A stretch of DNA of 64,000 nucleotides from Roseiarcus sp050012775 (GCA_050012775.1 JBEKGN010000008.1:93196-157195); one strand, 5' to 3'. Shown: positions 50,583-61,247, numbered from the stretch's first letter. Translations and numbers: made by a program. The notes: generated from the sequence alone by a model not told the origin.

Positions 50583-51299
50583 ATGACGCCCGAAGAAACA
50601 AGAGCGCGGCTGCTCTATCGCGACGGCCTGATGCTCGTCATCGACAAGCCCGCGGGAATCGCGGTGCATCGCGGCCCCAAGGGCGGCGCCAATCTCGAAG
50701 ACGATTTCGACGCCTTGCGCTTCGGCCTGCCGCGCAAGCCCGCGCTCGCCCATCGCCTGGATCGCGACACCGCGGGCTGCTTGGTGCTCGGGCGTCATCA
50801 CAAGGCGCTGGAGAAGCTCGGCCTGTTGTTCAAGCAGGGCAAGATCGCCAAGACCTATTGGGCGATCGTCGTCGGCGGCCCCGAATCCGAGGAGGGCCTG
50901 ATCGATTTGCCGCTCGGCCGGCTCGACGCCACGCGCGGCTGGTGGATGAAGGTCGACGCCGCCGGCCTGCCCGCGCAGACGCGTTGGCGCGTGAAAGGGC
51001 GCGGCATTTGGCGCGAGGCGCCGATCGCCTGGCTGGAATTGGAGCCGCTGACCGGCCGCACCCATCAGTTGCGCGTCCATTGCGCGGCGCAGGGCTGGCC
51101 GATCCTCGGCGACGCGATCTACGGCGCGCGCGGCGACATCGCCCTGCAGCTGCTGGCGCGCCGGGTCGAGGCGCCGCTGTACAAGAACAAGCCGGCGATT
51201 ACGGTCGAAGCCCCGGCGCCCGGCCACATGCGCGAGGCGCTCGCGGCCTGCGGCTTCGCAGGCGATCCGCCGCGCGAGCCGAGCGTCGACGAAAGCTGA
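50583..51299 (+). CDS. RluA-family pseudouridine synthase
   Basis: 238 residues from ATG 50583. The catalytic Asp lies in KPALAHRLDRDTAGCLVLGR; LMLVIDKPAGIAVHRG at the start and PLTGRTHQLRVHCAAQGWPI downstream are standard. There is no N-terminal S4 domain, so it is of the RluA/RluC short form, which isomerises uridines in rRNA or tRNA. The exact position modified cannot be told. An in-frame start at 50517 would overlap ftsY and is not used. Confidence 0.92.
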   Translation: MTPEETRARLLYRDGLMLVIDKPAGIAVHRGPKGGANLEDDFDALRFGLPRKPALAHRLDRDTAGCLVLGRHHKALEKLGLLFKQGKIAKTYWAIVVGGPESEEGLIDLPLGRLDATRGWWMKVDAAGLPAQTRWRVKGRGIWREAPIAWLELEPLTGRTHQLRVHCAAQGWPILGDAIYGARGDIALQLLARRVEAPLYKNKPAITVEAPAPGHMREALAACGFAGDPPREPSVDES

Positions 51300-51308
51300 A
51301 AGCCCCGC

Positions 51309-52172
51309 TCACGCCGCCTTGCGCGCGGCGGCGCCGATCGCGTCGCGGATCGCCTCCGCCAGCGCCGTGGCCTCTTCGGAAGCCCGCCCGGGCGCGCGAA
51401 TGAGGCCCATGCGGGTCAGCGGCAGACTCGGCAGGCCCTCGTCCGCGCCGAGCACGCGCAGATCGTCGCCGACCAGGCCGATCGGAAGGACCGTCACAGC
51501 CAGACCGGCGCGCACGACCGTGCCGATGGCGGTGTAGTTCTTGGAAAAGAACAGGCCGTGCGTCGCGCCCGGCCGGTCGCGCAGCGCGGCGTCGGTGACC
51601 CTGCGCCACAGGCAGCTCGGGCTTCCCTCCGCCAGAGGAATCGGCGCGCCTTTCTCCGGCTTGAAGCGTTTGGCGGCGACCCACACGAGCGGCTCCTCGC
51701 GGATCAGTTCGAAACCCTGCAGACCCTCGTGATCCGTCACCAGGGCGATATCGATCGCGCCGGCGTGAACTTGCGCGCCGAGCTCGACCGAATTTTCGCA
51801 ATTGACCGCGACCTCGACCAGCGGGTGGCGGCGGTTGAACGACGTGAGAATGTCGGCCAGAAAGGACTCGGCGTAATCGTCGGGGATGCCCAGCCGCACC
51901 GCGCCCCTGAGACCCTTGCGCGAAAGCGCGGCCATCGCCCCGGCCTCGACCTGCATCATGCGACGCGCGAATTCGATCAGGCGCTCGCCCTCGTTCGTCA
52001 GCTTCGCCGCGCGGCCTTGTTTGACGAACAAAGCGCAGCCGAGCTGCTCCTCGAGCCGGCGAACATGCATGGAAACAGCGGATTGCGTCTTGTTGACGCG
52101 CTCGCCGGCGCGGGTGAACGAGCCGGTGTCGACGATGGCGAGAAAGGAGCGCAGCTGGTCGGTGTCGAGCAT
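51309..52172 (-). CDS. LysR-family transcriptional regulator
   Basis: 287 residues from ATG 52172. The N-terminal winged helix-turn-helix reads LDTDQLRSFLAIVDTGSFTR then NKTQSAVSMHVRRLEEQLG, followed by a LysR effector domain (LRGAVRLGIPDDYAESFLAD onwards) to residue 287. The inducer is unknown. It is divergent from the DUF1127 gene, and paired TTATCGAT sequences begin just upstream of its start. Confidence 0.93.
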   Translation of the reverse strand: MLDTDQLRSFLAIVDTGSFTRAGERVNKTQSAVSMHVRRLEEQLGCALFVKQGRAAKLTNEGERLIEFARRMMQVEAGAMAALSRKGLRGAVRLGIPDDYAESFLADILTSFNRRHPLVEVAVNCENSVELGAQVHAGAIDIALVTDHEGLQGFELIREEPLVWVAAKRFKPEKGAPIPLAEGSPSCLWRRVTDAALRDRPGATHGLFFSKNYTAIGTVVRAGLAVTVLPIGLVGDDLRVLGADEGLPSLPLTRMGLIRAPGRASEEATALAEAIRDAIGAAARKAA

Positions 52173-52174
52173 GG

Positions 52175-52199
52175 TTATCGATCCGATTTCGTTATCGAT
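52175..52199. promoter_or_regulatory. direct TTATCGAT repeat in the LysR-DUF1127 gap
   Basis: TTATCGAT occurs at 52175-52182 and 52192-52199, 17 bases apart, immediately upstream of the LysR gene start. It may be the binding site of the regulator itself or of another factor. LysR sites usually contain a T-N11-A palindrome, which I cannot confirm here. Confidence 0.35.
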
Positions 52200-52315
52200 T
52201 ACTCTACAAACATTCGTTGGACCGATCAATAGGGAATCGGCATAATGCCTAAAGTTAATGCAACTCGACCGTTCGACGCGCAGCCTCTTGGCGGCGGACG
52301 GGAATCTTTCGCCCG

Positions 52316-52603
52316 ATGGAGAACCCGATGCTCGATGTCTCGCCCGCCACTCGGCGCCGCGCCGATCTCAGCGGCCTGATCTGGCGCGCGCTGGGCTGGC
52401 CGGCGCGCGTCATGGAAGCCAGGCGAACTTTGGCCCAGCTGGGCCGGATGTCCGACCGGGAGCTGAGCGACATCGGCCTCTTGCGGGCGGATCTGGCCGA
52501 CTGCACCGCCCTGCCGCTGGACGACGATCCCAGCGAGAGGCTTGCGCGGGCGCGCGCGACGCGCGCCTGGTTCGGGCGTTCGCATCGCGATCTGGCGGCG
52601 TGA
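52316..52603 (+). CDS. DUF1127 (YjiS-like) small protein
   Basis: 95 residues; ATG 52316 with an alternative ATG at 52328. The DUF1127 core is RTLAQLGRMSDRELSDIGLL, a short arginine-rich helix motif that in Alphaproteobacteria occurs in proteins binding RNA or regulating carbon and phosphate use. It is divergent from the LysR gene, so regulation by that protein is plausible though not shown. The tail after residue 70 is Arg-rich. Confidence 0.85.
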   Translation: MENPMLDVSPATRRRADLSGLIWRALGWPARVMEARRTLAQLGRMSDRELSDIGLLRADLADCTALPLDDDPSERLARARATRAWFGRSHRDLAA

Positions 52604-52784
52604 GGCCAAGGCCAGGAATTGGCGGCTCGTCATGCTCCGCGCCTGTCGCGGGCATGAGGGCGGTTGGAAGTCCTGGGAACTGACCTCAGCCGTCGACGAC
52701 GGGCTTTTCCCGCCTGTCGGCAAAAGACCTTCCAAAAACCCTGTCGGGGCCGGTATCCCCGGCGCGCGAAATTTTCTATAGGGA

Positions 52785-52821
52785 CGAGACCTTCGCGCTT
52801 TCGCGCTTACTGGGGGTCTCG
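52785..52821 (+). promoter_or_regulatory. possible leader hairpin before malate synthase
   Basis: CGAGACC (52785-52791) can pair with GGTCTCG (52815-52821), which lies two bases before the malate synthase ATG and covers the place of its ribosome-binding site (GGGGG). Confidence 0.3.
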
Positions 52822-52823
52822 CC

Positions 52824-54422
<1,599 letters not shown>

Positions 54423-54807
54423 CGCGGGCGCTCCCTTCTCCCCTTGCGGGAGAATCCCTTCTCCCCTTGCGGGAGAAGGTGTCGGCCGAAGGCCGACGGA
54501 TCAGGGGTCGCGCCGCCAGGCGCGGCTGCTCGCTCTCCATGTATTTTTGAAATCTTGCGTCTGGTTCTCAAATCTTCGCGTTAGCAACGGGTGGAGAGCA
54601 GACCTACGGATCAGCCGAGCCATGACCCGGATGCGCGAGGAGCAGACAACGCGAGCGACGGCTAATTAGGCGCACGCAACGGGCGATCTCTCCGGCGAGC
54701 AGTAACCTCCACGCACTATTTTGTTGCGCTGTTCGACACTGCCTTGCGAACAGTCGTTCCGGCCCTACATAGCCACCATATTCTTTTCCATCACCGAGGC
54801 CGAATTT
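54423..54807. other. intergenic region left of the AlbA_2 gene, with repeat
   Basis: 385 bases. The first 100 hold the tandem CCCTTCTCCCC-TTGCGGGAGAA repeat and a GTCGGCC/GGCCGAC hairpin; from about 54540 the composition drops and no further feature is seen up to the AlbA_2 ATG. Confidence 0.6.
54433..54520. repeat. left repeat of the AlbA_2 islet
   Basis: CCCTTCTCCCCTTGCGGGAG (plus AA) occurs twice in tandem (54433-54454 and 54456-54477), then GTGTCGGCCGAAGGCCGACG and GATCAGGGGT. Read on the minus strand this is the same family as the element at 56160-56225. Confidence 0.8.
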
Positions 54808-56007
54808 ATGGCCCTTCTCCACATCCCGCTCCATCAAATCGACGAAGCACGCCTTCGCGCCCTCATCGCTGCCGGGGCTGCCGAAAGCCGCACCATTGAC
54901 TACAAACGCACAACCTACGGTAGCGCCTATGCCGACTACTCGGAATTCCTGGCCGACACATCGTCCTTGGCAAACACTTCGGGGGGTGATCTCGTGCTCG
55001 GCATCAACGCGACGAATGGCATCCCGACAGCCTTCGCGCCCCTTACCATGCCAATGGACCCTGAGATTCTGCGCCTAGAGCAGGTCGCACGCGGCGGTCT
55101 TCAACCCCGTATCGCGAACATCGCCTTCCACCCGGTGCCGATCCAGGCAGGTGGCAATGTCCTCATCATTCGGGTCCCCCGCAGCTACAACTCGCCGCAC
55201 CGGATCATCCGCCAAGGCAGCAACCGGTTTTGGGCACGCTCGGCCGCCGGGAAGTATGAGCCGGACGTCAGTGAACTCCGGACGCTCTTCAATGCTGGTC
55301 CCCAGCTCGCGGACCGCATCCGCAACTTCCGCCTCGACCGCATTGCCAAGATCGCCGCTGGGCAAGCCCGGGTTCAGCTGATGAACCAGGGCACGCTTGT
55401 CCTTCATATTGTCCCGCTCTCTGCCTTCGATGTGACATCGGCACTTCCCCTAGGTCAGATCGAACGGGACTTCCGCGCGTTCGTCCCCATCGGGTCCTCG
55501 GCGGCAAACGGCGCTCGTATAAACTTCGACGGTGTACTCAAGACCTCGAATGCCGACCCGCAAGCCACGCAACATCGCGCTTACGTTCAACTCCATCGGA
55601 ATGGCATCATCGAAAGCGTAACCTCGACCCTGATTGCGCCTAACAACGGAAGTCCAGTCATCTTCAACCTTGACGACGTTCTCATCCACGAGATTACCCG
55701 GAGCCTGAATGACCTTGCCGCTGTCGGCATCGAGCCCCCCTACGCACTTCTTGTCAGCCTAATCGGCGTCGCCGGAGTACGGTTCAACTTAGCGCGCAGA
55801 TCAGATTGGTGGCCCTACGATCTCAGTGAAAGCCTTGAGCGGGACCAATATCACTTCGACGAAGTGATCTTTGAGACCATCCCGACCGCACAGTCGGAAT
55901 GCGCCGGAACCATCCGTCCGATCCTGCATCAGATGGCGAATGCTAGCGGTAAAGCCATGTCGCCTAGCTTCGACAGCCACGGCCATTACATTGAAGCGAG
56001 GCAATAA
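54808..56007 (+). CDS. AlbA_2 / Schlafen-type domain protein
   Basis: 399 residues from ATG 54808. The N-terminal 150 residues look like the AlbA_2 (Schlafen) domain: RTIDYKRTTYGSAYADYSEF then LADTSSLANTSGGDLVLGIN, where the family has a conserved E/D-x-K and an N-x-x-GG loop. The C-terminal part is unrecognised. Related proteins bind DNA and occur in defence islands and as transcription factors. Base use is less GC-rich than the neighbours, and inverted repeats flank it, so it was probably gained by transfer. Its function is unproven. Confidence 0.75.
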   Translation: MALLHIPLHQIDEARLRALIAAGAAESRTIDYKRTTYGSAYADYSEFLADTSSLANTSGGDLVLGINATNGIPTAFAPLTMPMDPEILRLEQVARGGLQPRIANIAFHPVPIQAGGNVLIIRVPRSYNSPHRIIRQGSNRFWARSAAGKYEPDVSELRTLFNAGPQLADRIRNFRLDRIAKIAAGQARVQLMNQGTLVLHIVPLSAFDVTSALPLGQIERDFRAFVPIGSSAANGARINFDGVLKTSNADPQATQHRAYVQLHRNGIIESVTSTLIAPNNGSPVIFNLDDVLIHEITRSLNDLAAVGIEPPYALLVSLIGVAGVRFNLARRSDWWPYDLSESLERDQYHFDEVIFETIPTAQSECAGTIRPILHQMANASGKAMSPSFDSHGHYIEARQ

Positions 56008-56159
56008 CTCCGCTTCACGTCAGCTAGGGTCTTTCCGCTGTTGGCGATGAAGGTCCGCAATAGGTCGATTCCTGCAGTTTGAGGCGCGAGCAACGAGCAA
56101 AGGAGCCTACGCGCCTAGGACTGCGGCAAATCCTTCGCCATGCCGGGCTTGCGCCGCGC

Positions 56160-56225
56160 GCCTTCGGCGCCACCCCTCATCCGTCACGCTTCGCGTGACA
56201 CCTTCTCCCCAAGGGGAGAAGGGGG
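56160..56225. repeat. right repeat of the AlbA_2 islet
   Basis: CACCCCTCATCCGTCACGCT then TCGCGTGACACCTTCTCCCC and AAGGGGAGAAGG. It is an inverted relative of the left repeat: both contain CCCCT-ATCCGTC-hairpin-GACACCTTCTCCC. The stem GTCACG/CGTGAC here replaces GTCGGCC/GGCCGAC there. Confidence 0.8.
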
Positions 56226-56232
56226 CTCCCCC

Positions 56233-58134
56233 TCAATACCCCTTCGCCTTGAGCGCCGCGGAGATTTCGTCGAGCGCCGCCGGGTCGTCGATCGTCGCCG
56301 GCGTCGTCCAGGGATCGTGATCGGCGATCTTCTTCATCGTGCCGCGCAGGATCTTGCCCGAGCGCGTCTTGGGCAGGCGCGCGACGACCAGCGCGATCTT
56401 GAAGGCGGCGACCGGGCCGATCTTTTCGCGCACCAGGGCGACGACTTCCCGTTCGATCTCCTCGTGCGGGCGGTTGACCCCGGCCTTGAGCACGAGGAAG
56501 CCGCAGGGCTGCTCGCCCTTGATTTCGTCCTTGACGCCGAGCACCGCGCATTCGGCGACTGCGGGGTGCGAGGCGACAACCTCCTCCATGCCGCCGGTCG
56601 ACAGCCGGTGGCCGGCGACGTTGATGATGTCGTCGGTGCGCCCGAGAATGGTGAGGTAGCCGTCCTCGTCGACGAACCCGGCGTCGGCGGTCTTGTAGTA
56701 GCCGGGGAATTCCTTGAGATAGCTTTCCCGCATCCGCTCGTCATGCCGGTAGAGCGTCGGCAGGCAGCCCGGCGGCAAGGGCAGTTTGATGACGATCGAG
56801 CCCATTTTCCCCGTCGGCATGGGATGCGAGGCTTCGTCGACGATGTCGACGACATAGCCCGGCATCGGCACGGTCGGCGAACCGCGTTTGATCGGCAGCA
56901 GGCCGAGGCCGACGGGATTGGCGGCGATCGCCCAGCCGGTTTCCGTCTGCCACCAATGATCGACGACGGGAATCTTCAGCGTGTCCTCGGCCCAGGCGAC
57001 GGTGTCGGGATCGGCGCGCTCGCCGGCGAGGAACAGCGTGCGCAGCGAGGCGATCGAATAGGATTGCAGCAGCTTGGCGTGCGGGTCTTCCTTGCGCACC
57101 GCGCGTAGCGCCGTCGGCGCGGTGAAGAAGGCGGCGACCTTGTATTCCTCGATGACGCGCCAGAAGGCGCCGGCGTCGGGCGTGCCGACGGGCTTGCCTT
57201 CGTAGAGCACCGTCGCGCAGCCGTGCAGCAGCGGCGCGTAGACGATATAGGAGTGACCCACGACCCAGCCGATGTCGGAGGCCGCCCAGTAGGTCTCGCC
57301 GGGCTCGACGCCGTAGATGGCCGACATCGACCATTTCAACGCGACGAGGTAACCGCCGATGTCGCGCACCACGCCCTTGGGCGCGCCGGTCGTTCCCGAG
57401 GTGTAGAGGATATAGAGCGGATCGGTGGCGGCGAGCTCGGCGCAGGGCGCGCGCTTTCCCGCGGCGCGAGCGGCGCCGACAAGGGCGGCCCAATCATGGT
57501 CGCGCCCCGCGACCATCTTGCCCTGGTGCTGCGGGCGCTGGAACACGACGCAAGACGACGGCTTGTTCTTCGACAGAGCGATGGCGAGGTCGAGCAGGGG
57601 CTTGTATTCGACGAGCCGCCCCGGCTCGACGCCGCAGCTCGCGGTGAGCACCAGCTTGGGTTCGGCGTCGTCGATGCGCGTGGCGAGTTCCTTGGCGGCG
57701 AAGCCGCCGAAAACGACGGAATGGACCGCGCCGATGCGCGCGCAGGCCAGCATCGCCACGATCGCCTCGGGGATCATCGGCATGTAGACGATGATTCGAT
57801 CGCCCTTGACGATCCCGAGATCGCCCAAAACGGCCGCGAGGGTCGCGACTTCGTCGAGCAGTTCGGCATAGGAGATGCGGCGTTTGGCCGCGGCGACCGG
57901 GCTGTCGTAGAAAATCGCCGTCTGTTCGCCGCGCCCGGCGGCGACGTGCCGGTCGACCGCGTTGAAGCAGGCGTTGCATGCGGCGTCGGGAAACCAGCGG
58001 CCGTAAACGCCGGCGTTTTCGTCAAAAATCAGTCGCGGCGGCCGGGTCCAGTCGATCTCCTTGGCCGCCTCGGCCCAAAACCCTTGCGGATCGGCGCGCC
58101 ACTCGGCATAGACATCCCTGTAGCGGCTCGTCAT
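56233..58134 (-). CDS. prpE: propionyl-CoA synthetase (PrpE-like acyl-CoA synthetase)
   Basis: 633 residues from ATG 58134. AMP-forming enzyme that activates propionate, with TSGTTGAPKGVVRDIGGYLV (AMP loop), WWQTETGWAIAANPV, GRTDDIINVAGHRLSTGGME and the C-terminal Lys in ARLPKTRSGKILRGTMKKI. The WAEAAKEIDWTRPPRLIFDE opening and MPMIPEAIVAMLACARIGAV agree with PrpE or the closely related ACSS3 group rather than acetyl-CoA synthetase. It sits near malate synthase, so short-chain acid use is likely. Confidence 0.93.
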   Translation of the reverse strand: MTSRYRDVYAEWRADPQGFWAEAAKEIDWTRPPRLIFDENAGVYGRWFPDAACNACFNAVDRHVAAGRGEQTAIFYDSPVAAAKRRISYAELLDEVATLAAVLGDLGIVKGDRIIVYMPMIPEAIVAMLACARIGAVHSVVFGGFAAKELATRIDDAEPKLVLTASCGVEPGRLVEYKPLLDLAIALSKNKPSSCVVFQRPQHQGKMVAGRDHDWAALVGAARAAGKRAPCAELAATDPLYILYTSGTTGAPKGVVRDIGGYLVALKWSMSAIYGVEPGETYWAASDIGWVVGHSYIVYAPLLHGCATVLYEGKPVGTPDAGAFWRVIEEYKVAAFFTAPTALRAVRKEDPHAKLLQSYSIASLRTLFLAGERADPDTVAWAEDTLKIPVVDHWWQTETGWAIAANPVGLGLLPIKRGSPTVPMPGYVVDIVDEASHPMPTGKMGSIVIKLPLPPGCLPTLYRHDERMRESYLKEFPGYYKTADAGFVDEDGYLTILGRTDDIINVAGHRLSTGGMEEVVASHPAVAECAVLGVKDEIKGEQPCGFLVLKAGVNRPHEEIEREVVALVREKIGPVAAFKIALVVARLPKTRSGKILRGTMKKIADHDPWTTPATIDDPAALDEISAALKAKGY

Positions 58135-58239
58135 CGTTTCGCTCCCGTCGCGGCGCCTGCCAGGTCTCAAATTTCGTTAAGGAATTTTGGCCCTTCCAGC
58201 GGGAGAAGGCAATGCGCGCGGGGCCTAGCATTTAGACGG

Positions 58240-59025
58240 ATGACGCAGCAAGACATGAGCGGCCCCATGCCCAGCGACTGGACTTTCTATTTGGCGGCCG
58301 TCCCCGCCGTCGTCTTGCTCGGCCTGTCCAAGGGCGGCTTTTCCGGCTTGAGCACCCTCGCGATGCCGCTGCTCGCGCTCGCGATCTCGCCGGTGCGGGC
58401 GGCGGCGATCATGCTGCCGATTCTGATCGTGCAGGATTGGGTCAGCGTCTGGGCGTTCCGGCGCGACTTCGACGTCCGCAATCTCGTGATTCTGATGCCC
58501 GGCGCGCTGATCGGACTCGCCGCCGGCTGGCTGCTCGCGGCCCGCGTCAACGAGGCGGCGGTGCGGCTGGCGGTCGGGCTCATTTCGGTCGGTTTCGTCA
58601 TTTTCATGCTGCTGCGCGACCGCTTCAACCGCGACGCGGTCGCGTCGGCGGATGTCGCGCCGGGGATCTTCTGGGGCGCGCTCGCCGGCTTCACCAGCTT
58701 CGTCAGCCACGCCGGCGCGCCGCCGCTGATGGTCTATGTCTTGCCGCAAAAGCTGTCGCCGCGCGTCTTCGCGGGCACGGCGACGATGTTCTTCGCCGCC
58801 GTCAATATCCTGAAAGTGCCGCCCTATTTCCTGCTCGGGCAGTTCAGCGCAGACAATCTGATGTCCTCGGCGACCCTGTTTCCGCTGGCGATCGTGGCCA
58901 CCTTCGCCGGCGTCTGGCTGGTGCGCCGGGTTTCCGCCGAACGCTTTTACAACGCCGTGCTCGTCCTGACGTTTCTGATCGGCGTGAAACTGACCTATGA
59001 TGGCCTGCGCGAAATGCTGGCCTAA
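58240..59025 (+). CDS. TSUP-family membrane permease (TauE/SafE type)
   Basis: 261 residues with about eight hydrophobic segments arranged in two similar halves, as in the TauE/SafE (TSUP) family that moves sulfite, sulfonates or similar anions. Characteristic parts are LSKGGFSGLSTLAMPLLALA in the first half and AGFTSFVSHAGAPPLMVYVL in the second. ATG 58240, 58255 or 58267 could be the start. The anion is unknown. No operon partner is evident. Confidence 0.9.
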   Translation: MTQQDMSGPMPSDWTFYLAAVPAVVLLGLSKGGFSGLSTLAMPLLALAISPVRAAAIMLPILIVQDWVSVWAFRRDFDVRNLVILMPGALIGLAAGWLLAARVNEAAVRLAVGLISVGFVIFMLLRDRFNRDAVASADVAPGIFWGALAGFTSFVSHAGAPPLMVYVLPQKLSPRVFAGTATMFFAAVNILKVPPYFLLGQFSADNLMSSATLFPLAIVATFAGVWLVRRVSAERFYNAVLVLTFLIGVKLTYDGLREMLA

Positions 59026-59054
59026 CGCAAACTTAACGCCTGGGGCGCAAGGAC

Positions 59055-59522
59055 ATGGCGATCACGCGAGAAAGAGCCGCCATGAGCGCAGCCGAGCCGA
59101 GCGCGGTTGGCGCGGGTTCGCAGCTGAAGCGCCAAATTCCCGCCTTCGTCGCCATTGGCCTTTTCGGCTTTTTCGTCGACGCCGGCGTGACGTATTTTCT
59201 CGCCCAGCGGTTTGGCGTCGCGCCGGCGCTGGCCCGCCCCCCCGCCTTCGCGATCGCGACACTGGTCAATTTCGCGCTCAACCGCGCCGTGACCTTTCGC
59301 GCGACGACGGCGCCGCTCATGCGGGCCTTCGCGCGCTACGTCATGGTGTGCGCGGCAGGGCTCGCGGTCAATTATGCGGTCTATCTCGCCTGCATCGCGC
59401 TGGCCCCGCTCCTCGGCCTGGCGGTGACGCCCGCGATATTGCCGCTCTTCGTCGCCTGTGGCGCCGGCGCGGCGATGTTCCTGACCTTCGTCGGCTTCCG
59501 TTTCTTCGCTTTTCGCGCCTGA
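59055..59522 (+). CDS. GtrA-like membrane protein
   Basis: 155 residues with four hydrophobic helices in a GtrA domain: RQIPAFVAIGLFGFFVDAGV, TLVNFALNRAVTFRA, AGLAVNYAVYLACIALAPLL and MFLTFVGFRFFAFRA. GtrA proteins flip lipid-linked sugars in surface-polysaccharide modification. ATG 59055 is used, with ATG 59082 (MSAAEPS) as an alternative. It starts 29 bases after the permease gene, so the two may share a transcript, though no glycosyltransferase is next to it. Confidence 0.9.
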   Translation: MAITRERAAMSAAEPSAVGAGSQLKRQIPAFVAIGLFGFFVDAGVTYFLAQRFGVAPALARPPAFAIATLVNFALNRAVTFRATTAPLMRAFARYVMVCAAGLAVNYAVYLACIALAPLLGLAVTPAILPLFVACGAGAAMFLTFVGFRFFAFRA

Positions 59523-59603
59523 ACGGTTCGATCTTCGCGCGGGGGCCTCGCATCGGGCGGCGGGCGCGTTATGATGGGCGCCTTCGCCCCGGGAGAGGCC
59601 GGC

Positions 59604-61247
59604 ATGACGATTTCGCCCTATGATCGCGACCTCGATCGCAACCCCGCCAATTTTCAGCCCTTGACGCCGCTGACGTTTCTCGATCGCGCCGCGGCGGTTT
59701 TCCCCGATCGTCCGGCGATCCTCCATGGCCCGCTGCGCCGAACCTATCGCGAATTCTACGCGCGTTCGCGCCGTCTCGCCTCGGCGCTCGCCGAACGGGG
59801 ATTTTCACGCGGCGACACGGTCGCGGTCATGCTCGCCAATACGCCGGCGATGCTGGAGTGCCACTACGGCGTCCCGATGTGCGGCGCGGTGCTCAATGCG
59901 CTCAACACCCGGCTCGACGCCGCCGCCCTCGCCTTCATGCTCGACCATGGCGAGGCCAAGGCGCTGATCGTCGATCGCGAATTCTCCGCCGTCATCCGCG
60001 CCGCGCTGAAAATCGCCAAGGCGCGCCCGCTCGTCATCGACTACGACGATCCCGAATACGACGGCCCCGGCGTCCGGCTCGGCGAGATCGAATACGAAGC
60101 GTTCCTGGCGCAAGGCGACGAGAACTACGAGTGGCTGCGCCCGCGCGACGAGTGGGACGCGATCGCACTCAACTACACCTCGGGCACGACAGGCGATCCG
60201 AAGGGCGTCGTCTATCATCATCGCGGCGCCAGTCTCCTGGCGGTCGGCAATGTCGTCACCGCCGACATGGGCCGCCATCCCGTCTATCTCTGGACGCTGC
60301 CGATGTTCCATTGCAACGGCTGGTGCTTCCCCTGGTCGATCAGCGTCAAGGCCGGCGTGCACGTATGCCTGAGGCAGGTGCGCGCCAAGGCGCTCTATGA
60401 TCTCATCGTCGAGCACGGCGTCACCCATCTGTGCGGCGCGCCGATCGTGATGTCGGTCCTGCTCGGCGCGGGCGCGCAGGAGAAGCGCGCTCTGCCGCAT
60501 GTCGTGCGCTTTTTCACCGCCGCCGCGCCGCCTCCCGCCGCCGTGCTCGCGGCGATGCGCGAGGCCGGCTTCGAGGTGACCCACCTCTATGGGCTCACGG
60601 AGGTCTACGGCCCCGCGGTCGTCAACGACTGGAAGGAGGAGTGGGACGCGCTCGACGGCGCCGCTCAGGCCGCTTTGAAGGCGCGCCAGGGCGTGCGCTA
60701 TCAAGCGCTGGACTCCCTCGACGTGATGGACCCCGAGACGATGCGCGGCGTTCCGGCCGACGGCGAGACGCTGGGCGAAGTGATGTTTCGCGGAAATGTC
60801 GTGATGAAGGGCTATCTCAAGAACAAGGCTTCGACCGACAAGGCCTTCGCCGGCGGCTGGTTCCATTCCGGCGATCTCGGCGTCAAGCATCCCGACGGAT
60901 ACGTCCAGCTCAAAGACCGCTCAAAGGACATCATCATTTCCGGCGGCGAGAATATTTCCTCGATCGAGGTCGAGGACGCGTTGTTCGAGCATCCCGGCGT
61001 GCAACTCGCCGCCGTGGTCGCGCGTCCGGACGACAAATGGGGCGAGACGCCCTGCGCCTTCGTGGAGATGAAACCCGGACAAAGCGCGAGCGAAGAGGAG
61101 TTGATCGCGTGGTGCCGCGCGCGCCTCGCGCATTTCAAGTGCCCGCGCCGTATCGTCTTCGCCGAGATCCCGAAGACCTCGACCGGCAAAGTGCAGAAAT
61201 TCGCCCTGCGCGATCGCGCGCGCGCGATCGGCCGGCCGCCGTTATGA
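59604..61247 (+). CDS. acyl-CoA synthetase, AMP-forming (DmdB / medium-chain type)
   Basis: 547 residues from ATG 59604, behind GGGAGAGG. NYTSGTTGDPKGVVYHHRGA is the AMP-binding loop, WTLPMFHCNGWCFPWSISVK is typical of this group, and FHSGDLGVKHPDGYVQLKDR leads to the C-terminal Lys in KTSTGKVQKFALRD. The closest known types are the 3-methylmercaptopropionyl-CoA ligase DmdB and medium-chain fatty acyl ligases, so the acid activated is uncertain. Its stop overlaps the CHAD gene start as ATGA. Confidence 0.9.
   Translation: MTISPYDRDLDRNPANFQPLTPLTFLDRAAAVFPDRPAILHGPLRRTYREFYARSRRLASALAERGFSRGDTVAVMLANTPAMLECHYGVPMCGAVLNALNTRLDAAALAFMLDHGEAKALIVDREFSAVIRAALKIAKARPLVIDYDDPEYDGPGVRLGEIEYEAFLAQGDENYEWLRPRDEWDAIALNYTSGTTGDPKGVVYHHRGASLLAVGNVVTADMGRHPVYLWTLPMFHCNGWCFPWSISVKAGVHVCLRQVRAKALYDLIVEHGVTHLCGAPIVMSVLLGAGAQEKRALPHVVRFFTAAAPPPAAVLAAMREAGFEVTHLYGLTEVYGPAVVNDWKEEWDALDGAAQAALKARQGVRYQALDSLDVMDPETMRGVPADGETLGEVMFRGNVVMKGYLKNKASTDKAFAGGWFHSGDLGVKHPDGYVQLKDRSKDIIISGGENISSIEVEDALFEHPGVQLAAVVARPDDKWGETPCAFVEMKPGQSASEEELIAWCRARLAHFKCPRRIVFAEIPKTSTGKVQKFALRDRARAIGRPPL

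Noticed and set aside
54808..56007. AlbA_2 gene as part of a complete transposon or prophage
   Set aside because: No transposase, integrase or phage structural gene lies between or near the flanking repeats.
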